Shown piece by piece: positions 35,646 to 44,188 of a DNA stretch of 64,000 nt; the stretch's first letter is position 1; each line of letters begins with the position of its first letter. A program made the translations under genes and the position numbers. The notes beneath the pieces were generated by a model, which did no database searches, was not told the DNA's origin, and saw nothing but the letters and a program-made list of their open reading frames with translations. The stretch is from Arthrobacter sp. NIO-1057 (GTDB lineage: Bacteria; Actinomycetota; Actinomycetes; Actinomycetales; Micrococcaceae). The stretch is taken from NCBI RefSeq assembly GCF_900094805.1, contig NZ_FMAT01000003.1:1-64000 (forward strand), given 5' to 3'.

Positions 35646-36869
35646 TTAGTTGGCGGACAATTCAGCGAGCTTGCTGATGGCCAGATGCGTGTAGAGTGCG
35701 GTGCCCTTAGGAAGAACCTCATCGGAGAATTCTGCAAAAGGTGAATGGTTGAATTGTGCTTCGGAAGCCTCAATGCCCGGTGCCAGCGCTGACAGGAATA
35801 TGAAGGCTCCGGGAACATGTTCGAGGACCCGGGAAAAATCTTCCGATCCCGCGAGCGGGTTTGCCATCTGCGCATATGCTGACTCGTCGAAGAGCTCCAC
35901 CACGGCACGGCTGGCGAAGGCAGTCTCAGATTCGTGGTTGATTGTCACCGGATATTCCGGGCGCAGTTCGATTTCAACGTCTACGCCATGCGCTGAGGCA
36001 ATGCCACGCAGCAGGCGCGGGAGTTCTTGTTCTAAAGCTGCAAAGGTCTCGCGACTGAAGGAGCGGACGGTAGCTTCGAAGTGCGCGGTTTCGGGGATAA
36101 CATTGCGGGCATGGCCGCCCTCAAAGACTCCTACGGAGATCACCACTGGATCGAAGACGTCGAACCTGCGTGTAACCATCCCTTGCATCGCAGTGACCAT
36201 TTCCGCGGCAACGTAGACCGGATCCTTGGCCAAGAATGGTGCGGAACCGTGTCCGCCCTGTCCATGAACCGTGACGAAGAGGCCAGCTGAAGAACTCATC
36301 ACCGGGCCGGGACGGCTCATAAACTGCCCCGATGTTCCCAAGGCGCTCATGACATGCAACCCAAAGGCTGCGTCTACCGTTGCGCCAGCGGCTTCAAGCA
36401 CTCCCTCGCTGATCATGTGGCCGGCACCGTCGAATCCTTCCTCGCCAGGCTGGAACATGAAAACGACATCGCCGGCCAACTGGTCACGTCGATCCGCCAG
36501 AATCGTCGCGGCTCCAGCGAGCATGGCAGTGTGCAAATCGTGGCCGCAGGCATGCATCGTATTGCCAGTCTGGGAGGCATAGGAAACGTTAGATTTTTCC
36601 CTTACGGGCAAGGCATCCATGTCGCCACGCAGTAGGACGCTGGGAGCATCGTCCCGCGCGGCACCGCCACGCAGCACAGCGGTGACCGAGCTCAGCTCTT
36701 GTCCCAGAGTCACTTCGAATCCCAGCGGTTCGAGCCATTCCAGGACTCGCTGTTGGGTCAACGGCAAATCGAGTCCGACTTCCGGTTGACGGTGAAGCTC
36801 ATGGCGAAGCTTCTGGATTTCAGGCGCCAGGTGCCGGGCATCGCTGACAATGTTTTCCGAAGAATACAT
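35646..36869 (-). CDS. M20-family amidohydrolase / carboxypeptidase
   Basis: This 407-residue cytoplasmic metallohydrolase is of the M20D (hippurate hydrolase / IAA-amino acid hydrolase / N-acyl-amino acid amidohydrolase) branch. Metal-site motifs are RGDMDALPV, HACGHDLHTAML and FQPGEEGFDGAGHM, with GGHGS in the dimerisation lid domain. ATG 36869 has AGAAGG before it; six more in-frame codons lie upstream. It should release an amino acid from an N-acyl conjugate. It is encoded with an MHS transporter and a divergent Lrp-type regulator. Confidence 0.9.
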   Translation of the reverse strand: MYSSENIVSDARHLAPEIQKLRHELHRQPEVGLDLPLTQQRVLEWLEPLGFEVTLGQELSSVTAVLRGGAARDDAPSVLLRGDMDALPVREKSNVSYASQTGNTMHACGHDLHTAMLAGAATILADRRDQLAGDVVFMFQPGEEGFDGAGHMISEGVLEAAGATVDAAFGLHVMSALGTSGQFMSRPGPVMSSSAGLFVTVHGQGGHGSAPFLAKDPVYVAAEMVTAMQGMVTRRFDVFDPVVISVGVFEGGHARNVIPETAHFEATVRSFSRETFAALEQELPRLLRGIASAHGVDVEIELRPEYPVTINHESETAFASRAVVELFDESAYAQMANPLAGSEDFSRVLEHVPGAFIFLSALAPGIEASEAQFNHSPFAEFSDEVLPKGTALYTHLAISKLAELSAN

Positions 36870-37008
36870 CGCGGACCTTCTTTTCATTTACAAGGAGGCA
36901 TCTCATGATGCCAATCACACTATTTATGATCAGGCACTTTAGAACGTACGCCCCTAGATTCAAGATTTAATTGCATTTGGACGTGGGTCGACCGAGAATA
37001 GTTGCACC

Positions 37009-38037
37009 ATGATGGATTTCGAACTAACGCAAGATGACTTGGAACTAGTACATGCGTTACAAATAGCGCCACGCTCAACTTGGACAGAGCTGGGCAAGGT
37101 GCTTGGAAGGCATCCGGCCACCTTGTCGAATCGCTGGAACCGCCTGCATTCGCAACGGGTCGTCTGGATACTGGGACATTTGGGTGGCCGCCCGCAGATG
37201 CATTGCACCGCGCTCTTGGACGTGGAGGCGGATCCCCGACTCATGGATGCCACTTTGCGGGCATTGTGCCGGATACCGGAGGTGAATTCCGTTGACAGTT
37301 CCTCGCGGAATGCCGATTTCCGGTTGACCTGCATCGCTCCGGATTGGTTGAGCATGTCACACCGGGTGCTGCCCAAATTGTGGGCAGTGGAAGGGGTTCT
37401 AAGGATCAAGACCTCCGTCTGCACACGCGTCTATGCCAGCGGGGACCAGTGGAGGCTCGATGTCCTTTCACATCGGCAGGAGGATGAGCTACGTGCCCTG
37501 GCGCCAGCACCGCAGGTTTCAGTCGGAACTATCCCTGCGGCCCTGTGGCCCTGCCTCGAAGTTCTGCAGGTCAACGGCCGAGCAACAGCAAGGGATATTG
37601 CCCAAGCAACAGGACAGCATCCGGCCACCGCAGCGCGCTTGCTCAATGCCGCACTATCCGCAGGCATGATATACATCCGTTGCGAACTGGCTAGCGACTA
37701 CTCCGGATCCCCGTTGTTGGTACAGTGGTTTACCAAGGTGCCCCCGGGATTGGAAGACCGAATCGCGCAATTCCTTAAAACTTTTCGCAGCCTAAGATTG
37801 TGCGCAGCCACTACAGGGGAAGCGAACCTGACGTTCAACATGCAGCTGCATGAACCATCTGAAATCGCCAGCATCGAGCGAAAGCTAGTCGCACAGTTTC
37901 CGCAACTGCGGATCCTTGAAACCTGTGTCGCCACAAGAAGCTACAAGCGCATGGGATGGCTGCTCGATGCCGACGGACGGTTCAACCGATCTCCAGACAG
38001 CATTGAAAGTAGCTACCGATCGAGACCCCATAGCTGA
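37009..38037 (+). CDS. Lrp/AsnC-family regulator, C-terminus altered by an IS insertion
   Basis: This 342-residue regulator is of the double AsnC type: an N-terminal HTH (LGKVLGRHPATLSNRWNRL), an effector-like domain, a second HTH (ARDIAQATGQHPATAARLLNAAL) and a second AsnC domain. It is divergent from the M20/MFS pair and likely controls it. The stop codon TGA at 38035-38037 coincides with the first bases of the proposed left end of an IS3-type element. The last residues may therefore be IS-created, although both recognisable domains are present. A second Met codon follows the first. Confidence 0.82.
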   Translation: MMDFELTQDDLELVHALQIAPRSTWTELGKVLGRHPATLSNRWNRLHSQRVVWILGHLGGRPQMHCTALLDVEADPRLMDATLRALCRIPEVNSVDSSSRNADFRLTCIAPDWLSMSHRVLPKLWAVEGVLRIKTSVCTRVYASGDQWRLDVLSHRQEDELRALAPAPQVSVGTIPAALWPCLEVLQVNGRATARDIAQATGQHPATAARLLNAALSAGMIYIRCELASDYSGSPLLVQWFTKVPPGLEDRIAQFLKTFRSLRLCAATTGEANLTFNMQLHEPSEIASIERKLVAQFPQLRILETCVATRSYKRMGWLLDADGRFNRSPDSIESSYRSRPHS

Positions 38038-38047
38038 GGATGAACGG

Positions 38048-39100
38048 CTACAGCGGGCTGCGTTCCTGACGGGAGGAGGCGCGCAGCGCCTGCAGCGCAA
38101 CATCCGTCTCTTCAGACGGCAGGTTAATCCCCACGACCCCCGCAGGCGCAGGCGTCACCGGACGGTAATGAAAACGTGCCGGATGCAACCGGTAATAATC
38201 GTCCAATGCCTGCTGCCGCACCTGCCAAACATGCTCCCAAGACCCGTCGTGGACCTGCGCCGGAGAGAACAAAGCAATCCCCGAATGCTTGTGCTGCCCG
38301 TTGTACCACAGCACGTACCCATCCAAACAGGCTCGCGCATCGGCAAGCGCGTAGAATACTTTTGGATAATCGGGACGATACTTCATCGTCCTGAATCCGG
38401 ACTCACTGAACGGGTTGTCATTCGATACGTAGGGCCGGTTATGGCTCAGCGCAACACCTTTGGCCTCCAACGCGCCTTTCAAGGCATTGGACTTCATGGC
38501 CGGCCCAGAATCGGCATGTACTACATGGGGCACGCCGTAGGTTTTGAAAGCGTCTTGGAACATCTCCACGGCCAGATGATCCGCTTCGCGCTCCTCCACC
38601 CGGTACCCGACGATCTGCCGGGAGAAAACATCGATGATCGAATAGGCCTTGAACACGCGGTTCTTATACGGCGAATACAAGTCGGTAATGTCCCACGACC
38701 AGATCTGCCCAGGACCGGTGGCTTTCAACACAGGCTTTTGTCCTCGTGTTGTGCGGTTTTGTTTTCGGGTGGGCACCTTCGGGCGGAGCATCTGCTCTTC
38801 GAGCGCTGCGGCAATACGCCACCATGCGCGCCGCGAGGCGAGCATGAGTACTTCATCCCATGCTGTGGCAAAGGAATGGTCCACCGAGTTCCCCTCGGCC
38901 CACCCGGCAAGAATACGCTCTTCGATGCGCTCACAGTCCCCGGGGCCGATCCTGGTGGAATAGGCGCGATCCGCCTGGTGGATCGGGTTCGTTGCCCTGG
39001 GCCTCGGATTGCTCCGGTAATGCCAGGTCGAACGGGAAAGACCGGTGACTTTGAGGGCTTGGCGTTGCGAACCGTTGAGGCTCGTTAGGGCTCGGATCAA
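38048..39100 (-). CDS. IS3-type transposase OrfB (DDE integrase-core)
   Basis: This 350-residue transposase has the rve integrase fold. The DDE residues appear in WSWDITDLYSPY, VHADSGPAMKS and SNDNPFSESGFRTMKY. An HTH_21-like segment (GLSRSTWHYRSNPRPRATNP, split) lies near the N-terminus. The start is a TTG that overlaps the orfA stop by one base step (TTGA), so translation is probably coupled to OrfA. The gene looks intact. Confidence 0.87.
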   Translation of the reverse strand: MIRALTSLNGSQRQALKVTGLSRSTWHYRSNPRPRATNPIHQADRAYSTRIGPGDCERIEERILAGWAEGNSVDHSFATAWDEVLMLASRRAWWRIAAALEEQMLRPKVPTRKQNRTTRGQKPVLKATGPGQIWSWDITDLYSPYKNRVFKAYSIIDVFSRQIVGYRVEEREADHLAVEMFQDAFKTYGVPHVVHADSGPAMKSNALKGALEAKGVALSHNRPYVSNDNPFSESGFRTMKYRPDYPKVFYALADARACLDGYVLWYNGQHKHSGIALFSPAQVHDGSWEHVWQVRQQALDDYYRLHPARFHYRPVTPAPAGVVGINLPSEETDVALQALRASSRQERSPL

Positions 39101-39513
39101 TTCGTTTTCCGTGGCGATGAATTCTTGCGCTCGTCCGTCGTTGACGTGGCGAGCTCTTGCTCGTTCAACGCGTGCAAGAGCCCGATAGCTTTTCCCAGGG
39201 CCTCGTTAGTTCCTTCGAACTGGCGGACGCGTTCACGCAGTGCTTTGAGCTCGTCTTCGTGTTCTGCTTGTTCCTTGGCATGGGCTTGCTCGAAGGCTGA
39301 GCGTTGGCTCGGGGTAGTGTTCATCTGTCCATGATCTTGTGGAACGAGGTTGCGGTCGAGGTCCCCTTCGAAGACGAGCTGGTTCCAGCGGTAGAACGTG
39401 GCCCTGGAGAACGGCTGTTGCTGCAGCCATGCAGTCCGGGTGCCGCGGGGCTGCAGGTTGTATTGGTGGACGTAGTCCCTGATTTCTTCGCGGGTGACGC
39501 CGACGGTGCTCAT
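39097..39513 (-). CDS. IS3-type OrfA, helix-turn-helix and coiled-coil protein
   Basis: This 138-residue protein of the same element has an N-terminal HTH-like part (GVTREEIRDYVHQYNLQPRG, then FSRATFYRWNQLVFEG). The Glu/Lys-rich coiled coil (EHEDELKALRERVRQFEG) is typical of IS3 OrfA leucine-zipper regions. It binds the IS ends and partners OrfB. Its stop overlaps the OrfB start. Confidence 0.8.
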   Translation of the reverse strand: MSTVGVTREEIRDYVHQYNLQPRGTRTAWLQQQPFSRATFYRWNQLVFEGDLDRNLVPQDHGQMNTTPSQRSAFEQAHAKEQAEHEDELKALRERVRQFEGTNEALGKAIGLLHALNEQELATSTTDERKNSSPRKTN

Positions 39514-39553
39514 GGTGGTTCCTTCTGGTCAGTGGTGGGTCGTGGTTGACTCA

Positions 39554-40265
39554 CTTACAGCCTGACCGAGAGGGATCCCCGGCCGATCCCAAGACCGTCG
39601 CTGCCTCGATGCGACGGCAAGGCATCGAGGGGATCAGCCCCAGGAGGTTCACTCCGGTGACCACCATCCAGGGTGTTGACACCTACCACCTGCCGGATCG
39701 GGCGCACCGTCAATGGGACCAAGGCGCCGTGGACAAGGTCTGGATTTCGGATATCACCTATCTGCGGACTAATGAAGGCTGGTTGTATTTGTGTGCGGTG
39801 CGTGATGGCTGCTCCCGCAGAGTGCTGGGATGGGCGCTGGATAGCGTGCAGAACACCGATCTGGTCGAAAGGGCCCTGCGCATGGTCAGGACCCTGCGAG
39901 GGCAGATTCCAGGTCAGGTGGTGTTCCACGCGGACCGCGGCTCGCAATTCACCTCAGCCCAGCTGCATGAGGTGGCCGTTGAGCTGGATCTGCTGCAGTC
40001 CGTTGGGCGTACGGGCGTGTGCTGGGATAACGCAATGAGCGAGTCATTCTGGGCGACGTTGAAGAGCGAATTCTATGACCACTACCGGTGGGCAACCCGG
40101 ACGGACGCCAAACGGAAAGTGGCTTGGTGGATTGAGGATTTCTATAACCGCCGCCGGCTGCATTCAAGCCTGGGGATGGTTCCTCCGGTGGAATTTGAGC
40201 AGAAGCTTCACAGCCAGCAGGAACGCGGTGAACAGCATAGGACCGCGCTAACGCTAGCAGCATGA
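39554..40265 (+). pseudogene. IS3-family transposase OrfB, 5'-truncated
   Basis: About 235 codons of an IS3-group OrfB remain: KTVAASMRRQGIEGISPR, the DDE core WISDITYLRTNEGW, FHADRGSQFTSAQL and CWDNAMSESFWATLKSEF, ending RRRLHSSLGMVPP. The HTH_21 N-terminus is missing at the junction with the element at 38035-39553, whose insertion probably removed it. A GATCTAGATC palindrome and a likely IS end follow at about 40267-40290. It is different from the intact neighbour at sequence level. Confidence 0.85.
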
Positions 40266-40386
40266 TCTAGATCACGTGCACACTAATTGCAGGGAACCCA
40301 TTCAAGCTTCCTCGATTCGACTACCCTTCGGGAATCGAAGCAATAGATTCGACTTCAATTTCCATAAGTGATGCATTCATGGCCTC

Positions 40387-40447
40387 AAACCTCTGTTAAA
40401 TTCACTGTCGGAGAGATTCACCCCTGACAGTATTTCAGCAGAGGTTT
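40387..40447. repeat. Nested inverted repeats in a gene-free interval
   Basis: AAACCTCTG (40387-40395) pairs with CAGAGGTTT (40439-40447), and inside it CTGTC (40405-40409) pairs with GACAG (40426-40430). The imperfect hairpin of about 61 nt lies between the IS fragment and the hydrolase. The interval 40266-40561 has no gene I can support. Confidence 0.5.
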
Positions 40448-40490
40448 AGAGCGAAATCCCAGAATCTAACGCATCGAAGGTTGCGGGCTA

Positions 40491-40541
40491 GATGTGAAGC
40501 GGGCCTCGACGAAACTCTCACGCCAAAACCCGCTTCACATC
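40491..40541 (-). terminator. Perfect 13-bp hairpin downstream of the hydrolase (family copy A)
   Basis: GATGTGAAGCGGG (40491-40503) pairs exactly with CCCGCTTCACATC (40529-40541) around a 25-nt loop. It lies 20 bp past the hydrolase stop and may act as its terminator. Stem and loop (CTCACGCCAA core) resemble the hairpin at 43024-43066, so the two form a small repeat family. Confidence 0.6.
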
Positions 40542-40561
40542 TTCAGTTACACCTGCACCCG

Positions 40562-41478
<917 letters not shown>

Positions 41479-41498
41479 GTGTCAAGTAGAATAGTTGT

Positions 41499-42062
41499 AT
41501 GGAAAAAATAGATTTACGCGAAAAAGTTCTAGATGCCGCGGAAAAGTTGTACTACGCCAAAGGTTTCACTGCGGTAGGAATGGATGAACTACGCGCGACA
41601 GCAGGGGTCTCCTTGAAGCGTATTTACGCACTTTTCCCGGCTAAAACGGACATTATTGCTGCAGTTCTTCAACGAAAGCACAACGAGTGGGAATCCAGCC
41701 TTCATCGCGCCGTCCTCGAAGCAGGCACAGATGCTCACGCGCGGCTTCTCGCCGTTTACAACCTCCTAGAGCAATGGTTCTGCTCCGAGGAGTTCCGAGG
41801 CTGCGCGTTCATTAACGCTTTTGGAGAGCTCGGTGGCACAAACCCCGAAGTGGCTCGTATCGTCAAAGAGCATAAAGCTGATTTTCAGATGCAAATGGCC
41901 AAGTTTGCAAAGGAAAGTGGGTTATCCTCTGAGCTGGCCTACCAACTCTCGCTCCTAGCTGAGGGCGCCCAGACTACGGCGGCAATCTCAGCAGACCCAC
42001 AAGCCGCAATTCAAGCTCGCGCCGCTGCCGAGGTGCTCATTGCTGCTTCCTTGCGTAGCTAA
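41499..42062 (+). CDS. TetR-family repressor
   Basis: This 187-residue regulator has an N-terminal TetR HTH (GFTAVGMDELRATAGVSLKR, then IYALFPAKTDII at about 20-55) and an all-helical ligand domain. It sits divergent from the hydrolase, 20 bp from the second of two strong palindromes, so it most likely represses both itself and the hydrolase. The C-terminal type resembles the YdhM/YcdC-like groups linked to reactive small molecules. It is convergent with the lipoprotein gene (2-bp gap). Confidence 0.9.
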   Translation: MEKIDLREKVLDAAEKLYYAKGFTAVGMDELRATAGVSLKRIYALFPAKTDIIAAVLQRKHNEWESSLHRAVLEAGTDAHARLLAVYNLLEQWFCSEEFRGCAFINAFGELGGTNPEVARIVKEHKADFQMQMAKFAKESGLSSELAYQLSLLAEGAQTTAAISADPQAAIQARAAAEVLIAASLRS

Positions 42063-42064
42063 GT

Positions 42065-42622
42065 TCAGCTCTGCTCTCTTTTAGCTTTCGCGGCGCGTTC
42101 TTCAAGAACGTCCGCCACCTTCTCTTTCGTATCGGGAGTGAAAGCGAAAAGCTTTCCATCCGCCTCATGTACCCAGAACCTTCCGCAGAGATCGGTGGTC
42201 TTTGCTTCCGTACCTTCTGGCCACCAGTCCGCCTGTAAGGTTCGCTCCTGTGCCATCTCTTCTGGCTTAAAGTTTTTGGTCCGCTCATCAGAAGCATAAG
42301 CAGCAGCCAGTTCCTTGGCACTTGGCTTCCCTACCGTGTCTATTGATGAACACTGCGTCGCAGTGAACTTCTCTGCAAGGTCCATGGTAAAGATTCGTTC
42401 GGGGCCGGAGTTACGCTGTACCAGTTTTACGTTGGTGGCATTCTTGGGGACCCACGACGGGAGGATTCCTTTGTCAATTGCTTCTTGCGATGTGCTCGCG
42501 GTCTTTTCAGTGAACTGGTCCGGACTATCCGCAGCCATACCACTGACATTGCAACCGGTGAGCAACGAAACCATCGGAACAAGGATTAGAGGGGCGAATG
42601 CCATACGCTTCTTGAAAGTCAT
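42065..42622 (-). CDS. Lipoprotein of unknown function
   Basis: This 185-residue protein begins with MTFKKRMAFAP, a hydrophobic stretch and the lipobox LLTGC (Cys24), so it should be lipid-anchored outside the membrane. The mature part is hydrophilic, with two more cysteines (TQCSSID, DLCGRFWVHE) that could pair. Conserved-looking blocks are LPSWVPKNATNVKLVQRN and DLCGRFWVHEADGK. No known domain is recognised. It is convergent with tetR. Confidence 0.75.
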   Translation of the reverse strand: MTFKKRMAFAPLILVPMVSLLTGCNVSGMAADSPDQFTEKTASTSQEAIDKGILPSWVPKNATNVKLVQRNSGPERIFTMDLAEKFTATQCSSIDTVGKPSAKELAAAYASDERTKNFKPEEMAQERTLQADWWPEGTEAKTTDLCGRFWVHEADGKLFAFTPDTKEKVADVLEERAAKAKREQS

Positions 42623-42756
42623 AAAAAGAGACTATCGACAAATACAGGCCGCAAGGATCGAACCTTGGCTGGATCATTTGCTGCTCTAAGGTAATACCTG
42701 AGTAGGACTTCCTGCAAGTCAGTCAGTAGATTTTCTGGAAACAATATTCCGTTAGT

Positions 42757-42939
42757 TCAGAAGAGAGGATCGAAAGAGTCGAGCTTCTTCACGAGTGAAT
42801 CCAGCGGAGTATCGGTCCAAGCGCCAATGACGTATGAATTGACACGGCAGAAGTATTTTTGAACGGTGCAATTGGTCAAAGACTGCAATAACTCTGATGT
42901 AGCTTCAGTAAGCTTCAAACAGAACCGTGCACTCGGCAT
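42757..42939 (-). pseudogene. Possible C-terminal remnant of an unknown protein
   Basis: A 60-codon open frame (ends TPLDSLVKKLDSFDPLF) has coding-like composition, but no ribosome-binding site before its ATG. The same frame is open some codons upstream without a start. It could be the tail of a degraded gene. The surrounding 42623-43076 shows no other gene, apart from the hairpin at 43024. Confidence 0.3.
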
Positions 42940-43023
42940 TGATCCGGTGACATAGCAACCAACTCGACTGGAGAATAACCCACCACCCCGACGAATCTAC
43001 AAACTTGGGCCGTCGTAAACCAA

Positions 43024-43066
43024 GAAGTGGGTCCTAGCGAAAACCCCTCACGCCAAGACCCACTTC
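43024..43066 (-). terminator. Hairpin of family copy B downstream of the 43077 gene
   Basis: GAAGTGGGTC (43024-43033) pairs with GACCCACTTC (43057-43066), loop 23 nt. It lies 11 bp past the end of the leftward hypothetical gene. The loop shares CTCACGCCAA with the hairpin at 40491-40541, and the stems are variants of one another (GAAGYGGGY). Confidence 0.55.
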
Positions 43067-43076
43067 AAGACTGATA

Positions 43077-43457
43077 CTAGACACATTCCAGGACCCGAGA
43101 CCGCTGCATACTCGTCCTAGATACATCCTGCGACCGGCTCGGAAGCCGGTACCGACCATTCGCACGAGGAGTCTTCTGCATCTCTTCACAAGATGGCACT
43201 GCCAAAGCGACTGCGGTGTACTCCCACTGGGCTACACGGAATTCTTGACTACCCTGTTCCATAACTTCCTTGAAGAAATCTCCCGAAGTCTTCCGCGCGG
43301 AAGCTGCATCGACCACAGCCAGAGCGCTCTGCGGGGTCGTTACATAGAGCATCTGCAAATGATCGGACTCTGGATCAACCATAGCGAGGAAAACCGGGCG
43401 AGCGTGCACGGAAACCATTGCCATCGCATCAGACAGCTTTTCTTGTGGATTGATCAT
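43077..43457 (-). CDS. Hypothetical protein, 126 residues
   Basis: From ATG 43457 (MINPQEKLSDAMAMVSVHAR) the frame encodes a soluble-looking protein with blocks VFLAMVDPESDHLQMLYVTT and EFRVAQWEYTAVALAVP, and a basic C-terminal tail rich in Arg and Ser. I recognise no family. The frame continues upstream into an ISL3 transposase scrap, so the true start could be elsewhere, or the gene may be truncated at its 5' end. A hairpin follows its stop. Confidence 0.45.
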   Translation of the reverse strand: MINPQEKLSDAMAMVSVHARPVFLAMVDPESDHLQMLYVTTPQSALAVVDAASARKTSGDFFKEVMEQGSQEFRVAQWEYTAVALAVPSCEEMQKTPRANGRYRLPSRSQDVSRTSMQRSRVLECV

Positions 43458-43488
43458 GACTACTGGCGTGCCTTTAACTGTGTGATGT

Positions 43489-43557
43489 CTCGGTTGGGCC
43501 GTTCGAGCTACCCACATGATCAAAGTACGCCAGGATGTCATCCTTGCGCCGCTTCAA
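43489..43557 (-). pseudogene. ISL3 transposase remnant
   Basis: About 23 codons read LKRRKDDILAYFDHVGSSNG followed by PTE, clearly matching LKKRASDILAYFDHMGSSNG in the ISL3 element at 32769-34215 at protein level. The DNA differs at roughly a quarter of positions, so this is a relic of another ISL3 copy. Faint similarity may reach about 43600. The stretch 43567-43723 otherwise holds nothing I can name. Confidence 0.8.
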
Positions 43558-43723
43558 CGTAGTTCCTAGCCGCTTCAGCTACGGCAACCCGTTATCATGT
43601 TGATGCCTCTCCACCTGACAATCTATAAATCTGGCACTTTCGAGCTTGGCGCGGGACAGGAACTATCTTCCTCTTTTCGGCGGCACAACGACTGTATGCA
43701 TACTTTGGCTCTGCTGTTGAACC

Positions 43724-43833
43724 CTAAGCACTTCGGCGGCTAAAACGTCCGCCACCCCACTGTACGCCGCGGCGCATCAACCAATTCTCGCAAGGTTGAA
43801 TCGTGCCGCGGCGTACTCCTTTACACACCAAAT
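43724..43833. repeat. 110-bp direct repeat, right copy
   Basis: This is the counterpart of 32492-32601 in the same orientation, differing at five positions. It is the last 36 or so codons plus stop of the intact DUF2695 gene, and contains a perfect GTACGCCGCGGC / GCCGCGGCGTAC inverted repeat (12 bp). Together the copies delimit about 11.1 kb. Confidence 0.8.
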
Positions 43834-44080
43834 CTTCGCCGGCATCAATGAGCCGCATGGCCTCAGTCGTGGCCGGACGCACCACGTTCAGTAGCACTTC
43901 GCAATCGCAAAATCCTCCGAGCAACCGCATTTTCCTCTCAAGTGCGCTGGCCCTCGGCGCAGATTCGTCACGATAAAAGCTAAGCCCCCGCAGGCTTCCA
44001 TCGCAGCCAGCTTCACCTGCCACGCGATACAGGTAGCAAGGCAGACACTCATGGGTCACGGGCTGGGGCAGTTGCGACAT
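43724..44080 (-). CDS. DUF2695 domain-containing protein
   Basis: This 118-residue cytoplasmic protein has the DUF2695 cysteine pattern HECLPCYLYR near the N-terminus and FCDCEVLLNVVRP in the middle, which may bind a metal. A basic C-terminal tail (VCKGVRRGTIQPCENWLMRR) follows. AAGGAG lies before ATG 44080, immediately behind the terminator of the aminotransferase gene. The function of the family is unknown. A broken paralogue lies at 32492-32768. Apart from the last 110 bp the two genes are only moderately similar, so the tail was probably homogenised or duplicated by recombination. Confidence 0.82.
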   Translation of the reverse strand: MSQLPQPVTHECLPCYLYRVAGEAGCDGSLRGLSFYRDESAPRASALERKMRLLGGFCDCEVLLNVVRPATTEAMRLIDAGEDLVCKGVRRGTIQPCENWLMRRGVQWGGGRFSRRSA

Positions 44081-44099
44081 CGTAGCTCCTTAAAAGACA

Positions 44100-44133
44100 G
44101 TAGCGAGGCCAGTTGATCAACTACCCTCGCTAC
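44100..44133 (-). terminator. Terminator of the aminotransferase gene
   Basis: GTAGCGAGG (44100-44108) pairs with CCTCGCTAC (44125-44133), with an inner GTTGATCAAC palindrome. On the minus strand it is followed by CTGTCTTTT, a U-tract, and then by the ribosome-binding site of the DUF2695 gene. Confidence 0.75.
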
Positions 44134-44188
44134 CACCTTGTACCACTAGCATCCATCAGTTAGCGGATGCATGACGAGCTGTGGACTT

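Larger units (their letters stand above)
38035..39553. mobile_element. IS3-superfamily insertion sequence (two-gene)
   Basis: The element of about 1.5 kb carries orfA and orfB on the minus strand. Proposed ends start TGAG at 38035 and, inverted, at 39553 (CTCA 39550-39553). These ends are weakly similar, no target duplication is clear, and the limits are uncertain by tens of bases. On the right it interrupts another IS3 transposase gene, and on the left it abuts the Lrp-type gene. Confidence 0.65.

Noticed and set aside
37916-39088. 390-codon rightward frame opposite the IS3-type orfB
   Set aside because: Antisense of an intact DDE transposase; no domain.
38035-39553. Target-site duplication of the IS3-type element
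   Set aside because: The bases next to the proposed ends do not match, so I do not claim one.
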